From Owenia fusiformis (lineage: Eukaryota; Annelida; Polychaeta; Sabellida; Oweniidae), in the NCBI GenBank assembly GCA_903813345.2, contig CAIIXF020000006.1, positions 15,876,348 to 15,940,347 on the forward strand: a stretch of DNA of 64,000 bases, written 5' to 3'. Made by a program: the position numbers and the translations under genes. Below, one piece after another: positions 23,113 through 35,700 of this stretch; the first letter of the stretch is position 1, and the number at the start of each line of letters is the position of its first letter. The notes under the pieces were generated by a model, which saw only the letters and a program-made list of their open reading frames with translations, had not been told where the DNA came from and ran no database searches.

Positions 23113-23772
23113 TTAAAAACAATATTTCTGATGAGTTCAGGTTTAAATTTTTAGTTTGAGAAAATATCTCAAATATTACACTCTAGACATGAACATATGA
23201 TCAAGTTGACTTCAAATCAATATACTGCCGTGTGAAATTTTATTCATGATTTTTGATTCTCATTAACTTTTTTAAAAACAATTACATCAAAAGTACAAAA
23301 TGTAACTTACAGGTATTCAATATGTGGACTTGAACAGGGATTAGAATGGATAGAGATGAAAGTGTCCATTTTATGATTTTTTCCATGTCATAGCTATTTT
23401 CTAAAAGGTCCAACTTCATTTAAGGCTTTCAGGATAATCTTTGATATTTAAGGTTATGAAGATGTCCTCGTTTTCAATTCTAGACTTTCGACACTTCAGC
23501 AACTTTAATCTTTAATAGCATCTTTATTTTAACAGATATCACATTTTGTTTCACTCTACCCCTTCTTATTTCTTTAAAAATAACCATAGTCATGATTTGT
23601 TGTATAAAATGTCACTATAGATATGTGCAAACATAGCCTGCATGTTATAATACTTCATCTTTCATCATAATTTCCAAGATTTAGAATTTGCCATTTGGAA
23701 GGTAACTTTGATGGAAAAGTTACTCGGAAGTCACAGATAAGCCACTTTAAGACACAATATAACCACATTTTG

Positions 23773-26700
23773 CTATACTTTGGCTACAGATTTTGTGGAC
23801 TTCCCAGCTTGTCGGTGTTTACTATATTTTTCTGCATAAGCGTCCACTAATATTTTTATTTTCACAGGATTAATATCTCCACTTTTACTGTGACATATCT
23901 GAAACAAAAATTGTTATTGATATTTTAATTTTATCTAATGATTTTTAATAATCACATTTGTTTAAAATATATGCAACAGGCAGATCCTGATTTAATGATG
24001 AAGAACAAATTAAATGTTTTTCCAAGGATTTATTTCTCAAGTAGGTGCAATATTCTCATTTTTATAATTCTGGTTAAACTAAAATTGGTTAAAATATTAT
24101 TCAGATTAATTAAGTTCAACATTTGATGACACATGATATTTGACCAAGTCTCTATTTACAATCACCTTTGGTACAGCCTTCCATAACATTTGGTGACACA
24201 TGATATTTAACCAAGTGCCTATTTACACTCACCTTTGGAACAGCATTCGACAACATTTGGTGACACATGATACTTGACCAAGTCGCTATTTACACTCACC
24301 TTTGGAACAGCCTTCGACAACATTTGATGACACATGATACTTGACCAAGTCCGTATTTACACTAACCTTTGGTACAGCCTTCCTTAGGATTTCTTTATAT
24401 TCATCTTTGCCAATCTTCTTAGCAGCATATACTGGCTTCAGAGCCATCTTTACTTCTTCTATCACACGTTCTTGACGGTTTAATTTCTTCAGGTACTGAA
24501 AATGTGGAGATATTTTCATGAGACCAGTTCATGGTGTTTGACAAAAAATGAACAGAAATGCCTAATTGTCATGAATCACCTTCTAACAATATGTAAATAA
24601 TAAAAAGAAGTACCTCAATATATTAAACTGGATCAACATGCTTATCGATGGACTTATAGCAAAAAGAATTTCAAAATTCTAGTACCATATAAATCAAGGT
24701 CTCCATGTAAATCAACTATTCAATTGTGATGAATCACAGACAATATTAGTATGATAAAAGGAACAAAAAATAAAATAAAATAAATATGTTACGAACACAT
24801 TCAATCAAATATTATACAAAGCTTCCTTTGTGTAAACATCAGAAAGAAAAGAGCACAAGAAGATTTATGATCAAGAGCAGTGCATATTCTCTTTTCATAA
24901 GGTATTTTTGATTACTTTTACATGAATAAATGTTGTATGCTGTCCACATCTGTACCAAAAATAAATGAGATACCATCTTCACCAGATAGCATTTGAATTT
25001 TTTAAAGACTTGTTACAAAAATTTAAAAGAACAAGGAATATTTTTGTTGATTAATTACGAGCTCTACAGTGATCTCCCCAGCATTAAAGCAAGTGAGTGC
25101 AGCGTCCACCTGAGATTTTGAAAATAGGCTTGGACTCAACTGAAAATCCATTTGCACCCACTTGAAAATGAGAAAATCATAAAATATTGGTATAACAATT
25201 TTGGCCTGAATTGTGAAAACGAAAATTTTGCACCCACCTGAGAAAAAAATCATGGGGAGATCACTGTACTATGTGGCCCGCTTGGCATGTACTGTACAAG
25301 TACTTACCTTTTCTTGTTTTGTAAGCTCCACTGCTGATGATGGGACGTTATTTGGATCGTTAAATTTCTCTAATGTCTTTTTTATATCATCATCATTCAC
25401 CTTTTTCATGAATAATTTTGCAGGCTTAGCTGGCTTTGTTATTTTTCCCTTTTGAATTTTATTGGACGAAGGTTTACTATTACGTTTATGATTATCTTGA
25501 TTGTTTGTTCTTGGCCTCTTTTTGGATTTTTGATAAAGAGGCTCAGGAGGGGGCGTGAAGGAGACCTGAGCGTCATCATTATCTGATGGAGACACTGCAT
25601 CCACATCAAATGTAATATCATTCCCGCCATTTTTTTGACTTCGAGTCTTTGAAGGTGTCACTGATGGTTTTTTATGTGAATCAGTTTTAGCAAATTTTGA
25701 GCTAGATTTGACTATAGTTTTATTTTCCTGACCCTGCTTTGACTTTGCCTTCAACACTTGCTTTGCAGGTTGAATTAATTTCGACAGTTGTGATTGGGCA
25801 GTTAATAATTTAGATATTTGTTCAATTTGAGCTAAAGCCTTTTGGGTCTCACTAATGTCCACATCTATACTAGGGCCAGATTTTTGTTTAACTGGGGTCT
25901 TAGAGCCTGTTATTTTCTCCTGCCTAGGTTTATCTCCTGGAGTACGGGATATTTTATCTGATTGAGGTTTAGGCGATCTTTCAACAGATTTACGTGGGGT
26001 TTTGGGAGTCTCTTCTGTAGGCTTACTAGGAGGTGGGACATCATCATAGAGACTTAACCCCGGGACAATGTTTGATGATGTTTTGGGGGGTGTAGATTGT
26101 CTGGCAGTTGAGGCCTGTGGAACCTGCATGGGCTCCAAAGGTGGTCTGTCCTGGTGTATAGGTTCTGGAGCACCCCCAGATTGCTGGGACGGTAATACCG
26201 CAGAAGGTGGTGCATTATTAACATTGGGTGTATTGTTCCATGGTGCAGTAGGTGGGTGCCCCCCAATCTGAGGGAATATAGGTGGGGGTGGCCCATTTAA
26301 CATCATAGGGTTCATCAGCATTGGATTTGGAGGTATTGCAGGGGGAGGGACATTAATATTAAACTGAACAGGGGGTACACCCATCCCTATACTCCTAGAG
26401 GCTGGATCAGTAGCAGGAGGAGCAGCTTCATCAAACATATTCTCAGCTCTTGGCTTAGCAGATTCCAATTCAGGAACACGTGCAGCGTTACTAACAAATA
26501 TAGGGGAGGGAACTTTAGTTTGTTTGGGTTGTGGGCTATCAGCATCATCATAAGTTGGTTCAAATGGATCATATGTTTTAGATGCATATTGATTAGATTC
26601 AGACTTTGTTGGAGACATAGGACGTGATGTCAGGTCCAGTCCTGGGATCCTAGGGGTTTCAACATGAGGAGAACCTGGAGGAGTGTTGGGGGAGTAATCT

Positions 26701-29700
26701 GAGGCTCTGCGGTGATCCAACTCCTCAGGTATGGGTAATGTGGCACCTTCTTTAGTTTTCTTGATCTTTTTAGTTTTATCCTTCTTCTTTTTCTTTTTCT
26801 TCATTTTGGGATCACCATTTGAATCAAGAGTTTCACCATCCTGAGTCTTTTTCTTCTTTTTTGGAGGAGCATCAATGGGATCTCCAGTCAAGTCATCTTC
26901 TTTATTTTTAAAACGTTTCTGCTTTTTGGCATCATCACTTTTTGGGTCAGCGAGCTTATCAGCTAATGTGTCTTTCAATACTTTTTCAAATATTGGACCA
27001 GTTCCTACAAGGGATCCCTTCGCCGCCTTCTTAGATTTGTCTTTTTTCTCCTTCGGTTTTGAACCATCTACCGAAGTATCTTTTTTAGATTTCTTTTGCC
27101 TTGGACTGTCAACCTGACCACGTATTGTTTTAACGAGTAGAGTTTCTCGCTCTGTGTCCCATTCAATTTCTCTCCCTTCAGAATCATCACGATACTCTCG
27201 CAATTTATCCTTCGCTGACTTTTCCCTAGATTTATCTTTTTGTGACCGTTCAGAGTCTTTTCGCGATCTTGCGACTTCAGATGTATACTCCATATCCTCT
27301 TTTTTTCCTTTATTCTCCCTCCTTCCATTTTCTCTTCTTTCGACCTCTTCATGCTTTGATTGTTTTGATTTTTCACCTCTCTCCGAGCGATTTTCTTTAC
27401 CTCTCGAGTCCTCTTTATTTTGACTTCTCTCATCTCTATCACTTCTGCTGGTGTCAAGATCATTTCTGTGTCTTAGAGATCTCTCTCTTGATCTTGATAC
27501 CCTACCAGATTTTGAACTATTTCGTGACCTTGATCTTCGTCTTGATTCTTTGCTATGGTCGGATTTTTCAGATCGTGATTCTCTTTCTCCATCTCTGTTA
27601 CGTTTTTCTCGCCCTCTCTCTTGATCTCGTGACCTTTCAGAATCAGATTCTCTTTCTCTTCCCTTTCCTTTTCTGTATCGTTTTTCCTCTTCTTCAATGA
27701 TCCGTTCATATTCTCTTTCTCTTCGCTCCCTATCCTTACGAGATTCTGGTTCTCTGCCTTCAGTTCTTTCCATTCTTTCTCGTTCAGCATCTCTTCTACG
27801 GGACTTCAGTACCTCCCTAAGGTCAACTTCTCCATCTTCTATTTCACTGAAATGTCTTGACCTTTCAGTTCTTTCTTTCCCTCTCATTTCCCTTGAACGT
27901 TCACTTCGTTCTTCTCTGGATCTATCATCTCTCGATCTATCACCTCTTTCTTCTCTTGACCTTTCACCTCTTTCTCTTGATCTTTCAGCTCTTTCTCTAG
28001 ATCTTTCACCCCGCTCTTCTCTTGACCTGTCAGCCCTTTCCCGTGATCTTTCTCTGCCCCCTCTTTCTCTAGATCTTTCACCTCTTTCTCTTGACCTTTC
28101 ACCTCTGTCTCTTGACCTTTCACCTCTTTCCAGTGACCTTTCTTCTCTAGACCTTTCACTACGATCCCTTCTGCTAGCTTTTTCTCTTCGTCTTTCCACT
28201 TCTTTCTCACGTTCAGCTGAAAGTTCCCGATGTCTCTCCTCTCTTATTCTCTCCTCTCGTTCACGTCTCTCCTCTCTACGCTCTCTACTCTTTTCCTCAT
28301 GATCTCTTATTCTTTGTCTCTCCTCTTTCTCACGGTTTCTTTCTCTTTGTTTCTCTTCCTCAGCTTTTTTGCGATTTCTTTCTGCCTTCTCAGCTTGTTC
28401 ACGATCACGTCTATGGCGGTCATCTTCACGATCACTTCCTCTTTCACGGTCACTTCTTCGTTCCCTCTCCTTTGCTGCTTCATGCTCCCGCCTTTTGTGT
28501 CTTCTCTCACGTTCAACATCTTCCCGGGAGCGAGTCTTCTCAGAATCTCGGTGGCTTCGGCCTCTATCTGATCCTCTTTGCATCCTATCATGTGACCTCC
28601 GGTGTGATCGTCGATCTCGAGAGTATGACCTTTTCCTACGTGAACGTGATCTAGACCTTGATGAGCTTGTCCATGAGCTACTGGACCAAGAACTTGAACT
28701 GGAGCTTGAATATGTAGGGCTCGGACTGCGACTCTCAACATGGACTAGCATTGGGGAACCTGTGTCAACCACCTCAACTATAGGGATTGGGGGTCTATCA
28801 ATAAATGCTGTAATTTCTATACTTGAAACACTACTTAAGGAGGAGCGCCTAGAAGAACTCAAAGATGGGGCAGAACCCTCAGGTAGAGGTATATCTATCT
28901 CTCCTTCCATACCAGGCATGTCATCAGGGAGTGGGATATCACTTAATTGAATGCCAGCTATTTCAGCCATAAGAGCTGCTTTTTGCTTCTCCAATTCCGT
29001 AACATCGAGGTCACTATCTGATTGAGATTCATCATTTTCCCCATCATTTGTATTTGGTTCATCCTGTGCATCATCATCCGAGCCTTGCTCATCTGTTACC
29101 TTGGATGCGGTTTCATTAATCACAGCTGGTTCATCTATGGCACTTTCAGTACTTGTCTCCATTTTCTCAGGTTCTGTGGTATCTAGGACACTTTTTGAGG
29201 GAGTGTCAGTAGATTGAAAAGTATTTGCAAAACCTGGGACACGGGGAATCTTGGGATTTTTAGTAGAGTCTGTAACCATTGACATATCATCTTCTTTACT
29301 TGATTCATTCTGGCTTTCTTCAAAGCTACGTGTCATGTTGACAATATCTTCAATAGCTTTTGCTGCAGGGTCTTCAAGCACTTTTGGTTTATCAACATCA
29401 TCGGATTCAAACATGTCGAATACTTTCTTTTTAACCAAAGGAGTATTTGGCTTACTGGAGTTCCTTCTAGGCATAGATTTAGACACCGAATCATTAAGGT
29501 CATTCACAATGTCTAGAATTGTAGCATCCTCCTTTGTTTCTTTAGTTTCAATGATATCAACCTTAAGCTCTTGAGCCTTTTTTATTTCATCTTCATCCTC
29601 TGTATTGTTAGCAGTGTTATCTGCCGTTGAGGTCGGATCATCAGGATTGTATTCTACAGGTTCTGTATGCTTTGTGGCCTTGGGCTTGTTGTCATCAGCA

Positions 29701-32700
29701 GCTGAAGGTGTTGACTTGTCATCTCCTGGAAAATTAAGGCATGACTATTATGCTCTTGCAAATTCTCAAAATAAACTCAATATTTGATATTTATTTCACA
29801 GAAACATTGAGTGTAATCAAAGATATTTAAATGAGTTACATGGTTTTTACAAGAAGCGGGGACTCAAAGTTTTATATAGAGGATATACTAATTTACTATG
29901 ATTTACTAATACCATTTTTATCCACTAATGAATATGATATCTACATTTTTTCTGATAGTGCGAAAATGCAGTTATCATTATCCATGATTGGATAAAAATC
30001 ATATCATGAGTAAAGCATACAACATTCTTTTTATTCCATAGTTAAAGGGAGATTGTCCAACATTTCACAACAATAAGTAATGTTTCTAAATATGAAAGCA
30101 TCCCAGTTTATGAAGAAAATATATATACAAATATGGGAAATAAAATTAGCACAATTCATGTATTTATGACTCATAACTCAAAATGAGAAATACCCTTTTC
30201 TGAGTCACTATGGTCTGATGTGGGTTCCAGGGGATCATATTCAGCTTTGGTTTCAGCTTTCTTTGTGGGTGAGATCTGATTAGAGTCACCAATACTGCTC
30301 TTTAACTTGATCTCAATAGGCTTCCTGGCTTGAATAGTGCCTGTAACAATAGGACAATAACTAGACAAGGCCGTAACATGCAAAATGTCACCACCTGCCA
30401 TTTGTTACAATGCAACCGCAGAACACCATCCACAAAAAGTTGGAGAGTATAACAACTTCTGGCGATAACATAAAAATGGCAACTCCCAATCTTACATTTA
30501 GGCAGGCATTTTAGATAATCTGGGGTATAAATTAATATATACCATCTACTCCATTATATCATCTATTCCAATGATTTCAAACATTACTCCCAGATGCAAC
30601 TACTTTCTCTTAAAAACACTGATATTTGAACAGTCTCCGATACTTAAATAAATTATTAATGGAAAGGAATGTACCATATCTCGTAATGGTCACATCTTTA
30701 GTTGGCATATTAAGTAGGTTCTGTCCATCCATAATGCTGCCTAGTAGATCAAATGTTCCACCACTGGATGTAGAAGCTTTAGGACTTGCTATCTGAACAT
30801 CACTGAAAGGTAAAGTGTAACTTTTATAGAAAACATTTTAGAATGTGCCATAAGAATTTTAAGCCTGTGCTGGTTTATATTAAATTATAAGCCATTAACC
30901 ATTATATTTTCAGACACATATTGAAAATATCAATGATCAAAAATTAACTGGCTCTGGGACAGGACTTATTTATACTCAGCGGGCTACATAAGATATATCA
31001 AGAAAATAGGCATCATACAAAATATTTGTATCTACAGGGTGTCAAATGGCGTTGTGCCCCCCTTCCACAGCATTAACTAGGAGACGTACACATACATTAT
31101 ATATATCATTAGAAAGAGCATTCAATTCTGGATAAAATGAACCCTAGATGACCAGGGTCAGATATTGCTACAAAGTTTCATAAGCATTTGAAATGCACCA
31201 GTATAGTGCTATTTTTATTGATTTTTAAAAATTCCTGCATAGACCTTTTTGGTATTGGTGAATACCCGAGCAACAACTCTGACTTGAATGCTTCAGTTCA
31301 AATTGAGCCCATATTAATGGATAAAATAGAGCTACTTATGGAAGTTGAAGCTGTAGAGAACAGATATTCCGTAGATATCCTCCAGGAGAACCTCAAAAGG
31401 TATTGAGATCTCTGCTCAAGACATTGCTCTTTTCAATGCCCTTTTAACTTGATATCCAGCCTGACTGGCAGCCGTTTAAAGCTGCCGGGGATTGTCAAAC
31501 TCTCTTTTAAAAGTTGGTTCAAATTATGTATTATTTTCTATCATCTATCTTCATCTTTTCCCACTCTAAGAACAATTAAATGCTCTTTCCAATGGTATAT
31601 AGTATGCATGTGTACCTCTTCTAGTTTATGCTGGGGATAGGGGGCACAACGCCATTTGACACCCTGTATAAATAGTTGACCAGAAAATGTTAGGTTGTCA
31701 TAACTATGGTAGTTAGGAAATTAAGATTTTTGTTATAGAGTTACAATGTAACATTACCTTTTAGCTTTTCCTATAGGTCTGGAAAACCTTAAAGCTGATT
31801 TAGAATACTTTCCACGCTTCTTTATTGCACTTGATGCCCCTTCCTCACTGGAACAAAATCATTTTAATATAATGTTGCACTGGAAACTTTCAAAACAATT
31901 GTTTTTACACCTTCAAAAAATTGTTTATATACATGTTTCCACAAAAAAGGTTATCAGAATAAACAATACCTATTTTTGAGAATGACACCCACTTTTTGAG
32001 GCCAAAATTATGATGGTTATTATTATGATGATCCTTATGATACTATCATAAGGTGAGGGAACATCCCCCCTCAGAATCGGTATTTACATTCTGAATAAAA
32101 GGGTATGTTTCTCAAAATATTTTTCAAATTCTTTGAATCTAACATCATGATTTTTGGGAAATACACCTCTTGTTAATTTGTTAAGATTTATACATTTTTT
32201 GTCCAATCTGATCTTCAAATGAAAAATATAAGAAATATTATAATTTATAAGATAAGACAAAATAACTACTTACCTATCATAATTTATATCATTTAAATCA
32301 TTATTTCCTCCCAGGATAGAAAGAGGCTTCACGCCTATACCCGCCTCCATTCCCTTGTCCCCACTGCCAGACTTCACATTGGGAATTGTACGCCCAGGGG
32401 GAGGCTTAGAGAGCCCCAGTCGACCTGCTAGCCTTTTCTTAGCAGATATTGGAGTCAGACTTTTGGTCCTTGCTCCCCTTGTCTAAAATAACAAAAGAGT
32501 AATAATGGTTTTAATTTATTTTAGATATTGCAAGTGGTGAGGCAGAGTCGGTGTAAAAGGGTAGGTGGTCATATCAAATTTTGGTCCTACTCTCTATTGA
32601 TTTATATGGTGACCCAATTACAATTATTTTCCTTATTATTTATACACAGTCATGGCCAGTAAGGGTCGTAAGGAAAGGGGAACATAATTTCTTTGACACC

Positions 32701-35700
32701 GGTTCAATTTCCTTACTAAAAAAATAGGAAATATCTGGAGTAGCATATCTATTCCACCAGATAAAACATATTTTGTCAAATCACTCATCATTTTGAACAT
32801 TTAATGATGGAAATAATCAGGTAGTAGTATTGTCTTCCTTCAGCAATATCTACATCCATCACATGACATAATACAGGGTGAACATTAAGTTCTGGGAATT
32901 GGTCTGCCATTTCAAGATTTCTCAACCATTTGAATTGAAATTTTCAGCAGGTGTACATTGTATAATGCCTATGGCGATTGGGAGTAGATATTTTGTGTAT
33001 TTTTTGTTTATGAAGGAAATAAATAATATGTTAAAAGAAAAATGACAATAAGACTGTTTTTCCAACCCAAAATCACAATCCCCATTTACCTTGAAAATTT
33101 CAAGTAAATTGGTTGAAAAATAATGAAATGACAGATAAATTCCCAGAACTTAGTGATCACCCTGTATAATAAAACATTTTTCTAGATTCTAGGTCCCTGA
33201 AGACATTAACCTTTAAAATTTGGACCTAATCTAATAAATTGTTTTTTGGGTTATCCTTAATAATATTTTTCCATTTTTAATTTAGGAGTCATATTGGAAA
33301 TTCCATTTTGAGTGAAGTCCTTTCCATTCCCATATAAAACTTGGACAAAATCTGATTGGCCAGTGGTGGCCATTTGAATTCAGCAGTCATAATGGATAAA
33401 TGTATGGTTTCTCCATAACGTGCTCATTTTGGAGTAGCACAATATGGAAGCACATTGAATTCATTAGTGAGCATAAATAAATGGAAAATGGATGAACTAA
33501 CCTGCACAAGAAAGAAAATATTCCAGAGAGGCATTAAAAATACTTAAACAAATAATACATAAATTACATTTTGTAATTTCATACAGCAGACTCACCTCTT
33601 GTACATTCTCAAGCTGGGTGTCAAATTCTTTCTTGTTCTCTGCATATTTTAGCTCATAAACCTGCCTTTGTTCATTGGGCAATTCCTTCCATGCTTCACC
33701 AGCTACATAATAAGAAACATATAGAATTATATCCTTACCTAAACATGACATTAATCAAGTAGTATAAATATACATTTAACATGCGTGCCTGTATACTGCA
33801 ACAGGTCTTAAAGTTGTTCAATTGAGCCCAAAAAAGATTCCATAAAAGCTTACCCAAGGAAGCAATGACTGAAGCCCCAGTTTCTGATCCCGTGTACATT
33901 TTACGGAACTCATTCATGAACAAAAAGAATGCTGATTGGGGGCGTTTCAAACCAGCTGGTAATTTTGCTCTTTTGCCTTTCCTTCGTTTACGTCCCTTTC
34001 TGCGTTTTCCACCCTTTTTCGTCCTCCTTCTGGCTGCTTTTCCTGCTGATCGCTTTTTGGGAGTTTTTTTCTTTCTTTTTACAGGAGTTTTCTTTGCAGG
34101 AGAACAAGAAGATGGCTGTTCCATTGACTCCTCTTCCTCCCCAACATCAGATGCCTGTAACATATTATATATCAGTTCCTTTTCTTTCATTTCAGGAATG
34201 TTTGAAAACAGTTGTTGCCAGATGAAAGCATGGACAAGTATTCATAAACTGAGATTCTGTTAAATCCTGTTTTGCCATCATTCTTGCGCAAATACAATCT
34301 CCCGAGGTCAGCATATATTGACAGAACTCAGGCATATTTCAGGCCAAGTAAAATCACTTCTAAATATTGTATCTACCCTAGATTTGTCAAAATTAGTCAA
34401 AAAATTCCTCACCTCAGACTCTGATGAAGACTCTACAACAGGACGTCTTAATCTTCTCTCTCTAGCACCACGTAACTCTGAGATACGTGCACGCACACGC
34501 TCACTAATACGTGTGCGTGCAATCTGTCTCCTATGAGGACGAAGGATAGATTGTATTGGCGCATTTTCAGACCTCAGATGATGAATAACATCCTCATCTT
34601 CACTTACAACTTCTGCAAGCTCTGAAAATGAAAATGAAAAATCATTCAACTTCTTAGTTAGTAAATGACACTGATGTTAAGAAACATCTCATAATTGCAG
34701 ATTATTTCAAATCAAAATATTAATTGACAGAAGATCTTTCAATACAAGTTGAGCAGTAATATTTGACTCGTCAAAAGTGGGCCATACCTTCTGGGTTATC
34801 TGTAGCACAGTCAGGACAGAACCACTCAGACACAGGCACCTCTTGTAGGGGTGGGGTCAGGCAGTCTAGATGGTACCCTAAGTCACATCCATCACATAAC
34901 AAGAGCCTGTCCTCACGATCACAACGTCCACAGACTTCACAGTATGTGGGGTCTTCTTCATCATCATCTGCCATTTGCTTGTTTTCAACAGGAATCTAAT
35001 AGAAATAAATCTCATTAAGTTAACAGTTGGTCATATTATACACAATGAGAGTCAATACACTAGATCAATGGGGTTGCAACCAATTGAGATAATAATAAAA
35101 GATGGGATTGGACAAGAACTAGATTAATAATTAGATTTTAGGCATTATTTTCAACTTTTGAATTCTACACACTTAAGAAAAAAACACAGAGTAGAAAGTA
35201 TGACACTTCGTGAAAAATGGCCATTTCAAAATTGACCAAACCCCCAAATAGGCTAGGTTTAGATGTTGATAAATAGAGACTTCACGGACAATTTGAAATC
35301 AATCAAAGTTTACAATATTCCTGCAATATAAATGACAACCATTTTCAAATAAGTTCTGGGACCAGGGTTCAAAGGCTTCCTTCTACTGAACCATAGGCTT
35401 TCAAGAGATTGAAAGCCCATGATTGAACAATTAACTCAATGACCAAATCACCTCAAATAAAGAGAAGCACACTGAAAATAGTTCTAACCTTCTTGAAGAT
35501 CTCTCCACCAACTTTGTGCCTGGCAAGTATGAGATGAAACACCTGTCTATCCACTGGGCAAGTGTTCACATTCTGTAGGAAGAGCAAACAACAATTACTA
35601 GTAAATGTCATATGTCTATCGGGCCTCTTATTTGTATTTTGGTTTGGTACAAAGTTAGTCTTGTTTTAAATTTGAAATATTACATAGTACTATAATGCAG

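Larger units (their letters stand above)
21754..23772. other. Intergenic region and probable PHRF1 3' UTR
   Basis: Between the mariner relic and the PHRF1 stop. It holds a short fold-back (22441-22552) and an F2 copy (23019-23112). On the minus strand an AATAAA signal lies near 22880, so PHRF1 transcripts may end there, with a 3' UTR of about 0.9 kb. No exon-like frame was seen. Confidence 0.5.

Noticed and set aside
27697-28950. Long plus-strand open frames rich in Ser/Leu/Arg opposite PHRF1
   Set aside because: They are the antisense image of the SR/ER-repeat coding exon 13 of PHRF1; repetitive codons keep the opposite frames open.
31188-31406. 72-codon frame in PHRF1 intron 10
   Set aside because: Entirely inside a TA-flanked MITE with no recognisable domain.
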